From JACVRW01 sp963739095 (GTDB lineage Bacteria > Actinomycetota > Thermoleophilia > Solirubrobacterales > Thermoleophilaceae), in the NCBI GenBank assembly GCA_963739095.1, contig CAVTZF010000020.1, positions 124,001 through 188,000 of the forward strand: a DNA stretch of 64,000 nt. Direction: 5' to 3'. A program made the translations under genes and the position numbers. The notes beneath the pieces were generated by a model. It saw only the letters and a program-made list of their open reading frames with translations, did no database searches and had not been told where the DNA came from. Of the stretch, positions 43,073 to 52,296 are shown in pieces. The first letter of the stretch is position 1; the number at the start of each line of letters is the position of its first letter.

Positions 43073-44473
43073 ATGGCGACCGCACTAAGCACCAAGACAA
43101 CCGAGCTCGACGGCTCGCGCGTGCGCATCGACGTCGAGGTCGAAAGCGGCGCGCTGGAGCGCGAGATGGAGACGGCCGCGTCGGAGATCGGCCGCGACAT
43201 GCGCGTGCCCGGTTTCCGCAGCGGCAAGGTGCCGGCGCAGGTCGTGATCCGTCAGGTCGGGCGCGAAGCCGTGCTCGACGAAGCCGTCCGCCGGGCCCTG
43301 CCGGTTTGGTACGAGGAGGCGATCCACGAGGCCGGCATCACGACGGTCGGCGATCCCAAGATCGATCTCGACGACCTGCCGGAGAAGGGCTCGCCGCTTG
43401 CCTTCTCGTTCGAGGTCGGCGTGGTGCCGCCGGCGCAGCTCGGCGACTACCGCGACCTCGAGGTCGGCCGCCGCGAGTCGGCTGCCAACCCGGACGAGGT
43501 GCAGGCTGAGCTCGAGCGCATGCGCGAGTCGGTCGCCTCGCTCGAGACGGTCGAGCGCGAGGCCGCCGACGGCGACTTCGTGGTGATGGACTTCGTCGGC
43601 CGCATCGACGGCGAGGAGTTCGCCGGCGGCGAGGCCCGCGGCCACGTCGCGGAACTCGGCGCGGGCAGGCTCATCCCCGGGTTCGAGGAGCAGCTGCGCG
43701 GCGCCGCCGCGGGCGACCAGCGCGAGGTCTCGGTCACCTTCCCCGAGGACTACCAGGCCGAGCAGCTCGCCGGGAAGGACGCCGTCTTCACGGTCGACGT
43801 GAAGGAGGTCAAGGAGAAGCAACTGCCCGAGCTCGACGACGACTTCGCGGTCGAGGCGGGCGGCTACGACTCCCTGGACGAGCTGCGCGCCGAGATCGAG
43901 GAGCGCATCAAGCAGGCCGAGGAGCGCGCCATCGAGGGCGAGTTCCGCGAGGCGGCCGTCGACGCCGTCGTGGCCAGCTCCAAGATCGAGATCCCGCACG
44001 AGCTCGTCCACTCGAAGGCGCACGAGATGTGGCACCGCACCGCGCGCCGGCTGGCCGCCCAGGGCGTCGACCCGGCCCGCTACCTCGAGATGGCCGGCAA
44101 GACCGAGGAGGAGCTGGTCGTCGAGTCCGAGTCGGACGCCGAGACCGCGCTGAAGCGCGAGGCCGTGCTGGCGGCGATCGTCGAGGCCGAGGGCATCGAG
44201 GTCAGCGACGACGAGCTGAACGAGGCACTGCGGGCCGCCGCGCCGCCCGACGCCTCCGAGAAGCAGCTCAAGCGCGCCCTCAAGCGCGCCCGCTCCCAGG
44301 GCGCCGACGAGGCCCTCCGCGAGGACATCGCGATGCGCAAGGCGGTCGACCTCGTCGTCGAGAACGCCACGCCGATCCCAGCCGAACAGGCAGCAGCCCG
44401 CCAGGCCCTCTGGACGCCCGACAAGGACGAGGAGCGGGCCGGCAGCGGCGAGATCTGGACGCCGGGCTCCTAG
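43073..44473 (+). CDS. tig: Trigger factor
   Basis: Ribosome-bound chaperone and peptidyl-prolyl isomerase, 466 residues. The N-terminal ribosome-binding domain has VPGFRSGKVPAQVV (the family has GFRxGKxP). The FKBP-like domain (DFVVMDFVGRIDGEEFAGG, LIPGFEEQL) is followed by the helical chaperone domain (ELRAEIEERIKQAEERAIEG and so on) and an acidic tail. TATCGT at 43056-43061 is a possible -10 element 11 bases from the ATG. As in many bacteria it lies just upstream of clpP-clpX, here with one gene inserted. Confidence 0.95.
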   Translation: MATALSTKTTELDGSRVRIDVEVESGALEREMETAASEIGRDMRVPGFRSGKVPAQVVIRQVGREAVLDEAVRRALPVWYEEAIHEAGITTVGDPKIDLDDLPEKGSPLAFSFEVGVVPPAQLGDYRDLEVGRRESAANPDEVQAELERMRESVASLETVEREAADGDFVVMDFVGRIDGEEFAGGEARGHVAELGAGRLIPGFEEQLRGAAAGDQREVSVTFPEDYQAEQLAGKDAVFTVDVKEVKEKQLPELDDDFAVEAGGYDSLDELRAEIEERIKQAEERAIEGEFREAAVDAVVASSKIEIPHELVHSKAHEMWHRTARRLAAQGVDPARYLEMAGKTEEELVVESESDAETALKREAVLAAIVEAEGIEVSDDELNEALRAAAPPDASEKQLKRALKRARSQGADEALREDIAMRKAVDLVVENATPIPAEQAAARQALWTPDKDEERAGSGEIWTPGS

Positions 44474-44506
44474 TCGTCACAGAAGCGTTACGCAGGTAAC
44501 CCACAG

Positions 44507-45537
44507 GTGCGCCGCGGCCGGGGAGACTCCGGCCCGTGGCGGGAGGCTCTCGACATAAGTCAACGAGCGGTTGACCTATGTCGAGAGCTTCCGCGTGAGG
44601 CGGCGATCGTCGAGTTCGCGCGGGCGCAGCACGGCGTCATCACGACCGGGCAGCTCGCCGCGTTCGGGCTGGGCAAGGCGGCCGTGGCGAGGCGGGCGGG
44701 AGACGGCCGGCTGTTTCGGGTCCACGTCGGCGTCTATGCCATCGGGCGCCCGGACCTCACCCCGGCAGGCCGCCGCATGGCTGCCGTGCTCGCCTGCCGC
44801 TCGGGCGCGGTGCTGTCCCACCGTTCGGCCGCGGTCCAGCACGGCCTGCTGCCCGAGGGCAGAACCTTGATCGACGTGACCCGGCCGGCGCCGGCCGGAC
44901 GGCGGCGAGCCGGCATCCGGGTCCACTCCAGCACCACCCTCACTGCATCGGACAACGCCAACGTGGACGGCATCCCCTGCACGTCCGTCGCGCGGACGCT
45001 CGTCGACCTGGGCGACGCGGAGCCCGAGCGCGTCGTCGAGCGGGCGGTTGATCAGGCGGAGGTGCTTGGCCTCTTCGACCTGGTGGCCATCGAGCACGCG
45101 CTGGAGCGGGCGGGACCGAGGCGCGGCCCCGGTGTGCTCCGGAGCCTGCTCGCCGCCCTTGCCGAGCCGACCCTTACCGACCGCGAGCTCGAAGAGCTCT
45201 TCCTCGCCCTCATACGAGACGCCGGCGTTCCGCCGCCCGCCGTGAACGCCTGGATCACCGGAGACGGCTGGGCCTACAAGGCCGACTTCCTCTGGCGGGC
45301 GGAGCGCCTGGTGGTCGAAACCGACGGCCGCGCGTTCCATTCCAGCCGAAGGTCGTTCGAAGCCGATCGTCTCCGCGACCAGCGCTTCGCGCTGGCCGGC
45401 TACACGGTGGTCCGCTTCACCTGGCGCCAGCGGTCGCAGAGCCCGACCGAGTGCGGGCGGTTGTGCGACTGGTTGCAGAACCCGACCGCGTGCGGGCGGT
45501 TGTACGAGACCTGCTCGCTAGACTCGCCCACCCATGA
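44507..45537 (+). CDS. AbiEi-like winged-helix plus DUF559 nuclease-like protein (frame break)
   Basis: A protein of about 343 residues. The N-terminal winged helix resembles AbiEi-type antitoxin regulators (VEFARAQHGVITTGQLAAFGL, then RVHVGVYAIGRPDLTPAGRR). A middle domain (AVLSHRSAAVQHGLL, IPCTSVARTLVDLGD) precedes a C-terminal DUF559/Vsr-like endonuclease fold with the core YKADFLWRAERLVVETDGRAFH, RRSFEADRLRDQRFALAGY and VVRFTW. Such proteins are common in actinobacteria and their role is unsettled. GTG 44507 is the only in-frame start. As written the frame reads on through clpP into clpX. Restoring one base near 45432 gives VAEPDRVRAVVR twice in tandem and a stop at 45535-45537 overlapping the clpP start. 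Confidence 0.75.
44544..44590. repeat. 19-bp inverted repeat between tig and the DUF559 gene
   Basis: Arms at 44546-44564 and 44570-44588 (GCTCTCGACATAAGTCAAC against its complement with one mismatch) enclose the five-base loop GAGCG. One G-T and one A-T pair extend the stem outward. It begins about 70 bases after the tig stop and lies within the presumed 5' coding part of the next gene. As RNA it would fold into a strong hairpin. A terminator is possible, though no T tract follows; a protein-binding palindrome is the alternative. Confidence 0.75.
45519..45524 (+). promoter_or_regulatory. -10-like element before clpP
   Basis: TAGACT lies nine bases before the clpP ATG at 45534, inside the end of the upstream gene, and clpP has no clear ribosome site. 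This fits a leaderless clpP transcript in addition to any read-through from upstream. No heat-shock operator (CIRCE or HAIR-type) is visible nearby. Confidence 0.35.
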
Positions 45538-46118
45538 GTCCACTCGTTCCAATGGTGGTCGAGCAGACGTCTCGGGGGGAGCGCGCCTTCGACATCTACT
45601 CGCGCCTCCTCAACGAGCGGATCGTCTTCCTCGGCACCCCCGTAACAGACGACATCGCCAACCTGATCGTTGCCCAGCTCCTCCACCTCGAGTCGGAGGA
45701 TCCGGACAAGGACATCTCGCTCTACGTCAACTCGCCGGGCGGATCCGTGTACGCCGGTCTCGCGATCTACGACACGATGCAGTTCGTCAAGCCCGACGTG
45801 CAGACGATCTGCGTCGGCATCGCCATGTCGATGGGCGCGCTCCTGCTCGCCGGCGGCGCCGCGGGCAAGCGCATGGCGCTGCCGAACGCGAAGATCCTCA
45901 TCCACCAGGTGAGCTCCGGCTTCCAGGGCCAGGCCACGGACATCGAGATCCACGCGCGCGAGATCATCGACGTGCGCCAGCGGCTCGACAAGATCCTCGC
46001 TCTCCACACCGGGCAGGACTTCGAGAAGGTCACGCGCGACACCGAGCGCGACTACTTCATGTCCGCCGAAGAGGCCCAGAACTACAACCTCATCGACAGG
46101 GTCATCTCCAAGCACTAG
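45534..46118 (+). CDS. clpP: ATP-dependent Clp protease proteolytic subunit
   Basis: Serine protease core that forms the ClpP barrel and works with ClpX. At 194 residues it has the normal length. The catalytic Ser is in GIAMSMGALLLAGG and the His in ILIHQVSSGFQG; the Asp is in the following helix region (RDTERDYFMS). The IYSRLLNERIVFLG start and YVNSPGGSVYAG oxyanion loop are typical. Only one clpP is in this window, although actinobacteria often carry two. clpX follows after 131 bases that contain a hairpin. Confidence 0.96.
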   Translation: MSPLVPMVVEQTSRGERAFDIYSRLLNERIVFLGTPVTDDIANLIVAQLLHLESEDPDKDISLYVNSPGGSVYAGLAIYDTMQFVKPDVQTICVGIAMSMGALLLAGGAAGKRMALPNAKILIHQVSSGFQGQATDIEIHAREIIDVRQRLDKILALHTGQDFEKVTRDTERDYFMSAEEAQNYNLIDRVISKH

Positions 46119-46149
46119 CCGGCTGCAGCGCGTCCCGGTCGAGAGCTAA

Positions 46150-46197
46150 CTCGACGAAACCCGGTTCCCACTTGCAGGGAGCCGGGGATCCGTCGAG
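46150..46197. repeat. Long hairpin in the clpP-clpX gap
   Basis: CTCGACG at 46150-46156 pairs with CGTCGAG at 46191-46197. Inside it CCCGGTTCCC pairs with GGGAGCCGGG with one wobble, leaving a seven-base loop ACTTGCA. No T tract follows, so it is not a classical terminator. It may stabilise the clpP mRNA end or tune read-through into clpX. TACCCT at about 46225-46230 downstream could be a separate -10 element for clpX. Confidence 0.7.
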
Positions 46198-46249
46198 TAT
46201 CTACCTGGGCGAAGCCTCACTGATACCCTCGCCCACTGAGGAGAGACCT

Positions 46250-47536
<1,287 letters not shown>

Positions 47537-47549
47537 GGCGCTCGCTCAC

Positions 47550-48221
47550 GTGAAGCAGGTCGCCGACGGCGTCTGGCAGCTGCGCGGCGTCCCGCCGAAC
47601 GCGATCAACGTCTATCTCGCCGAGGACGTGCTGATCGACGCCGGCACACGGCACGCCGCCCGGCGAGTCCTCAGGCAGCTGAAGGGGCACACGGTCACGG
47701 CGCACGCCCTCACGCACGCGCACCCCGACCACCAGGGCAGCTCGGACGAGGTGTGCGGCAAGCTGGGGATCCCGTTCTGGGTGGGGGAGAGGGACGTGCC
47801 GTTCGCGGAGCAGCCCACGAAGCTCGCCGAGATCCAGTCCGGCCATCCGTTCACCAAGGTCGGCATGAGGTACGTCCTCGGTCCCGGCCGCAACGTCGAC
47901 CGGGTGCTGCACGAGGGCGATGAGGTCGCCGGCTTCGAGGTCCTCGACGTTCCGGGTCACTCACGGGGCCACGTCGCGTTCTGGCGCGACCGCGACGGCG
48001 TCCTGATCCTCGGCGACGTGATCAACAACATGAACATCCTCACCGGGGTGCCCGGCCTGCACGAGCCTCCGCACTTCGTGGCCGCCGACCCCGCGGAGAA
48101 TCGACGCTCGGCGCGCAGACTCGCCGCGCTCGAGCCCCGGGTCATGCTGTTCGGTCACGGGCGGCCGCTGCGCGACACGCGCAAGTTCAGCGACTTCGTC
48201 GCCGGGCTGCCGAACCCCTGA
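47550..48221 (+). CDS. MBL-fold metallo-hydrolase
   Basis: A 223-residue metallo-beta-lactamase-fold hydrolase. The metal motif is THAHPDHQGS, the second His lies in LDVPGHSRGHVAFW, the bridging Asp in LILGDVINN and the last His in LFGHGRPL. This arrangement fits glyoxalase-II-like or general thioester/lactone hydrolases; the substrate is unknown. It follows clpX by 13 bases and is probably transcribed with it. It converges on the nucleotidyltransferase gene with a 35-base overlap. Confidence 0.9.
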   Translation: MKQVADGVWQLRGVPPNAINVYLAEDVLIDAGTRHAARRVLRQLKGHTVTAHALTHAHPDHQGSSDEVCGKLGIPFWVGERDVPFAEQPTKLAEIQSGHPFTKVGMRYVLGPGRNVDRVLHEGDEVAGFEVLDVPGHSRGHVAFWRDRDGVLILGDVINNMNILTGVPGLHEPPHFVAADPAENRRSARRLAALEPRVMLFGHGRPLRDTRKFSDFVAGLPNP

Positions 48222-48702
48222 GCCGCAGGATCGCCTCGAGCTCCTCGACCGCGACCAGGTCCTTCGGCCGGCCCGCGATCCGCTTCATCGCGATCAGGTC
48301 CTCGACGGAAGCCACGCAGACGGCGAACGCGCCGAGATCCAGTCGCTGCGCGCGACGCCGGAGAACGTCGTAGGGGGGAGCTCCGGGCGGGAGCGCGATC
48401 AGGTCGAGCGGGCCCGCCGAGGTGTCGAGCGTGAGCAGCTCGGACTGCTCGAGCGTCCGCCGGTCGGGTACGAACGGGACCGGCTCGCCGACGCCCCGCA
48501 GCTGTGCGCCGAGCTCGCCGAGCGCCTTGGCGAGGGCCTCGAGGTTGCCTTCGTCGCGCGCGAAGCAAATGTCGACGTCCTGGGTGAGCGTCGCGGACCC
48601 GTACAGCACGGCGGCCAGCCCCCCGATCAGCACGTAGTCGACGCCTCGCGCCGTCAGCAGCCCGAGCAGCCGCCCGGGATCGAGCTCAGCCGGCGCCGGC
48701 AC
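48187..48702 (-). CDS. Nucleotidyltransferase, AbiEii/MNT-like (possible toxin)
   Basis: A 171-residue minimal nucleotidyltransferase. The active-site pattern is VLIGGLAAVLYGSATLTQDVDICF, with the GG/GS loop and DVD metal-binding aspartates, and a third Asp is in PLDLIALPP. The C-terminal segment (ASVEDLIAMKRIAGRPKD) is typical of AbiEii-type and related toxins that modify tRNA 3' ends. Its start overlaps the upstream XRE gene by 17 bases, giving a compact regulator-enzyme pair. Whether it is a toxin or a housekeeping transferase cannot be decided here. Confidence 0.8.
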   Translation of the reverse strand: MPAPAELDPGRLLGLLTARGVDYVLIGGLAAVLYGSATLTQDVDICFARDEGNLEALAKALGELGAQLRGVGEPVPFVPDRRTLEQSELLTLDTSAGPLDLIALPPGAPPYDVLRRRAQRLDLGAFAVCVASVEDLIAMKRIAGRPKDLVAVEELEAILRLRGSAARRRSR

Positions 48703-49024
48703 CTTCGGCGCGAGCAGCGCGCGCCAGCTCGCCGACCTTGCGGTGCCACTCGCTGAAGCGCGCGAGCCGCTCGGCAGGGGAGAGCTTGAGGTTCGCCGCG
48801 ATCAGGGACTCGTCGACCGACGAGCCGTTCTCGCTCGCGGCCAGTTCGAGGCGGTGGCCGGTGGCGTGCATGAGCCGCTCGAGCGTGGCAACCGTCGGGT
48901 TCGCGCCGGGACGCTCCATGCGCGCGACGGCGGCCTGGCTCATACCGAGCCGGCGGCCGAGCTCGGCCTGCGTGATGCCTGCCCGAAGCCGGGTTGCGCG
49001 GACGAGGGTTGCGGCGGTGCTCAT
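48686..49024 (-). CDS. XRE-family HTH regulator (possible antitoxin)
   Basis: A 112-residue DNA-binding protein. Residues about 8-62 form a Cro/C1-type helix-turn-helix (LVRATRLRAGITQAELGRRL and SQAAVARMERPGANPTVATLERLM). The C-terminal part (LIAANLKLSPAERLARFSEWH) is helical and may contact the downstream nucleotidyltransferase. The pair resembles type II/IV toxin-antitoxin loci. TACCCT lies seven bases before the ATG with no ribosome site, suggesting leaderless expression. Palindromic sequence upstream may be its operator. Confidence 0.83.
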   Translation of the reverse strand: MSTAATLVRATRLRAGITQAELGRRLGMSQAAVARMERPGANPTVATLERLMHATGHRLELAASENGSSVDESLIAANLKLSPAERLARFSEWHRKVGELARAARAEGAGAG

Positions 49025-49213
49025 AACTTTGAGGGTATACAGCAGAAAGCTTGTTTGTTCGAACGGAAGTTTGTTCGTTGCGAGATCCAGGCGACCTCCT
49101 CCGAGCCAAAAGTTCGCAAAGTGCGGGAAAAAGCTCAGGGGCCGGCTTGCGTACGAAGCGTAAATCGGGTGCGCGCCTGACCCTTCTCGGGAACTCTTGA
49201 TGCAGGTTCAGGC
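49025..49213. promoter_or_regulatory. Divergent gap between XRE gene and repeat-protein gene
   Basis: This gap of about 190 bases has an AT-richer patch next to the XRE gene. On the minus strand TACCCT (complement of 49032-49037) acts as a -10-like element. About 17 bases further out is the palindrome GTTCGAAC, flanked by two copies of CGAACAAAC. These could be an operator for the XRE protein. On the plus strand no promoter is clear for the repeat-protein gene. Confidence 0.4.
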
Positions 49214-52200
49214 GTGGTTCACGCGCCGGAGTTGTGCGAAGTGGCACCGAGTTCCTCCAAGACATCCGCCCGCTCACCAGGGAGACGACAACTCCGACAC
49301 GTCGGCGCGCGCCTCGCTGCCGGTCTTGTCGCAATGGTCGCGTTGCTGGTTGTGCCGGGCACCGCGTCGGCCCAGCTTCCGGGAGTCGGATCCGTGACTC
49401 AGGTCCTGCAGCCGGCACCGGCGCCCGCCCCGGCGGCGCCCGCCCCGGCGCCCCCCGCCGCGCCGGCGCCCCCCGTGCTCGAGCAGGTGGCCGAGGTGGC
49501 CGCCCCGGTGACCGAGGTGGTCGAGTCCGTGACGTCGCCCGAGCCACAAGCTGCGCCGCCTCCGCCGCCGCCGCCGCCCCGGCCGATCCGCCCGCTCCCG
49601 CGGCGACGCCCGCTCCCGCCCCGGTCGAGCCCCCGCCGCCGCCCCAGCCATCGGCCCCGGCCGCACCGGTGACCGAGGTGCTGGACCAGGTCGCCCCGGT
49701 TGTCGACGACGTGACCGCCCCGGTGGCGCCGGTCGTCGAGGACCTGACCGAGCAGCCGCCCCCGGCAGCGGAGACGCCCGCGCCGGCAGCGCCGGTCGTC
49801 GAAGACGTGACCGGCCTTGTGGCCGCGCCCGTCGAAGCTGGGGACGGCCCGACCGACCCGCCCGCCGCGATCGGCGGCCTGACGGACTCGCTGGCCCCGG
49901 TGGTCGGTGGCGTGACTGAGCCGCTGGCGCCTGTCGTCGAGGAAGTGACGGAGCCGTTGGCGCCGGTCGTCGACGATCTGACGGAGCCGCTGGCGCCCGT
50001 GGTTGGTGGCGTGACCGAGCCGCTTGATCCCGTCGTCGAGGAAGTGACCGAGCCGCTCGCTCCGGTCGTCGACGATCTGACCGACCCGCTCGGCGCCCGT
50101 GGTTGGTGGCGTGACCGAGCCGCTTGATCCCGTCGTCGAGGAAGTGACGGAGCCGCTCGCTCCGGTCGTCGACGATCTGACCGACCCGCTCGGGCCCGTG
50201 GTTGGTGGCGTGACCGAGCCGCTTGATCCCGTCGTCGAGGAAGTGACGGAGCCGCTCGCTCCGGTCGTCGACGATCTGACCGACCCGCTCGTGCCCGTGG
50301 TTGGGGATGTGACGGAGCCGTTGACCCCGGTCCTCGAGACCGTCACTGACCCGTTGACGCCGGTGCTGGAGACGGTGACCGAGCCGTTGACGCCGGTGCT
50401 GGAGACGGTGACGAGCCGTTGACGCCGGTGCTGGAGACGGTGACGAGCCGTTGACGCCGGTGCTGGAGACGGTGACGGAGCCGTTGACGCCGGTGCTGGA
50501 GACGGTGACGGAGCCGTTGACGCCGGTGCTGGAGACGGTGACGGAGCCGTTGACGCCGGTGCTGGAGACGGTGACCGAGCCGTTGACCCCGGTGCTGGAG
50601 ACGGTGACCGAGCCGTTGACCCCGGTCCTCGAGACGGTGACTGAGCCGCTGACCCCGGTCCTCGAGACGGTGACCGAGCCGTTGACGCCGGTCCTCGAGA
50701 CGGTGACGGAGCCGCTGACGCCGGTCCTCGAGACGGTGACCGAGCCGCTGACGCCGGTCCTCGAGACGGTGACCGAGCCGCTCACCCCGATCCTCGAGAC
50801 GGTGACCGAGCCGTTGACGCCGATCCTCGAGACGGTGACCGAGCCGTTGACGCCGGTCCTCGAGACGGTGACCGAGCCGCTGACGCCGATCCTCGAGACC
50901 GTGACCGCGCCGCTCACCCCGATCCTCGAGACCGTGACCGAGCCGCTCACCCCGATCCTCGAGACGGTGACGGAGCCGCTGACGCCGATCCTCGAGACGG
51001 TGACCGAGCCGCTCACCCCGATCCTCGAAACCGTGACCGAGCCGCTGACGCCGATCCTCGAGACGGTGACCGAGCCGCTGACGCCGATCCTCGAGACGGT
51101 GACGGAGCCGCTGACGCCGATCCTCGAGACCGTGACCGCGCCGCTCACCCCGATCCTCGAGACCGTGACGGACCCGCTGACCCCGATCCTCGAGACGGTG
51201 ACCGAGCCGCTGACGCCGATCCTCGAGACCATCACCGCGCCGCTCACCCCGATCCTCGAGACGGTGACCGAGCCGCTCACCCCGATCCTCGAGACGGTGA
51301 CCGACGCCGCTCACCCCGATCCTCGAGACGGTGACCGAGCCGCTGACCCCGATCCTCGAGACCGTCACCGGCCCGCTCACCCCGATCCTCGAGACCATCA
51401 CCGCGCCGCTCACCCCCGCGCTCGAGAACCTGACCGGCCCGCTGACCCCACTCGTCGAGGACCTCACCGCGCCGCTCACCCCGGTGATCGAGAACTTGAC
51501 CGAGCCGCTCGCTCCGCTGCTCGGTAATGTCGTGGCCCCCCTGGCTCCCGTGGTCGATGGCCTGACCGCCCCCCTGGCCCCGGTCATCGACAACCTGACG
51601 GCGCCGCTTTCCCCCGTCGTCGACGGCGTCGTCACTGCGTTGCCGCCCGCGGTGGCGGACATCCTGTCGCCGCGGGCGCCGCAGCCAGAGGACATCGTCG
51701 CGCCGCGGCCCGGCCTGACGGCGCCGTCGACGCAGGCGCCGGCCCCGGCAACTTCGCTGGTCCCGCCGGGCGATGGCGGACCGGCCACGCCGCAGCTCAC
51801 GCCGAACGCCGTCGAGCTCCCCGCCGTCCAGCAGCCGCCCGCCGATCTGCCTCAAACCCGCACGGGCCTCGATCCGCGCGCGCCTCAGGCCGGCTCGCCC
51901 GCCCACATCCCGGCCGGCCACGCCACATTCCCCAACGCGCCGTACTTCTCGGCGGCCCCGCACGCCGCCGGCGCGGACGTCGCCGCGTCACAGACGGATG
52001 CCCCCGCCGGCAACGCTCCGTCGCAGCAGCAGCCGCTGCCCGCCCCATCCGGCGCTTCGGCTGGGGCCGGCGCCGGAAGTGGCGTCGCGGCGGCCACCCT
52101 CTTCGCTCTTCTCCTCTCACTCGCGGCCTTCGGCCTGCGGCACTCCACGCGCTTGCGCCTGCCTTCCATGGCCTGGCGCCAGCAGGCCTTCCTGGCCGTC

Positions 52201-52218
52201 ATCGAGCGGCCTGGCTAG
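49214..52218 (+). CDS. Secreted cell-surface protein of 11-residue repeats (several frame breaks)
   Basis: A protein of about 1000 residues. An N-terminal signal segment (ARLAAGLVAMVALLVVPGTASA) and a Pro/Ala-rich stalk (about residues 60-150) precede 11-residue units. The early units are variants arranged in threes (VTEPLDPVVEE, VTEPLAPVVDD, LTDPLGPVVGG). About 33 near-identical units of TEPLTPVLETV follow over roughly 50310-51420. A degenerate set, a Pro-rich linker and a C-terminal membrane helix (VAAATLFALLLSLAAFGL) with a basic tail complete it. It is likely anchored outside the cell. Frames change near 49570, 50090, 50412, 50445 and 51302, each by one base, and together give one continuous design. 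GTG 49214 is a provisional start. No known family. Confidence 0.75.
50310..51425 (+). repeat. 33-bp tandem repeat array
   Basis: About 33 direct copies of a 33-bp unit encoding TEPLTPVLETV. The first copies are mostly of the form TTGACGCCGGTGCTGGAGAC, and later ones mostly CTCACCCCGATCCTCGAGAC, so the array drifts from a V-type to an I-type unit (PVLET to PILET). There are no unique spacers. Codon-level identity within each half indicates recent expansion by slippage or recombination. Copy number here may be misassembled. Confidence 0.9.
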
Positions 52219-52283
52219 CCCCACCGGGCTTCAGACCAGGACCTCGCCCTGGGCGCAAAGACGCGCCCGGGCCAACGCTCGAT
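52201..52283 (+). ncRNA. Structured element between the repeat-protein and recombinase-like genes
   Basis: ATCGAGCG at 52201-52208 is complementary to CGCTCGAT at 52276-52283. Inside is a nine-pair hairpin, CCTGGGCGC (52248-52256) with GCGCCCGGG (52263-52271), with loop AAAGAC. The outer arm includes the last codons of the upstream gene, and the element ends just before TAGGAG, the ribosome site of the next gene. It could control translation of the downstream gene or processing of the joint mRNA. A known riboswitch is not supported. Confidence 0.45.
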
Positions 52284-52296
52284 TTAGGAGACGACG

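Noticed and set aside
49274..51280. Long open frame on the minus strand (about 668 codons, SGSVTVSRIGV repeats)
   Set aside because: It is the antisense shadow of the 33-bp repeats; because 33 is a multiple of three, all frames of a stop-free unit stay open. The plus strand has the signal peptide, membrane helix and sensible composition.
50310..51425. Possible CRISPR array
   Set aside because: Repeats are directly tandem with no unique spacers, encode a regular peptide, and no cas genes are near.
52248..52271. Cyclic-di-GMP riboswitch, because of a GCAAAG-containing hairpin
   Set aside because: The conserved GGCAAACC half and the long-range receptor are absent; only a short loop resemblance remains.
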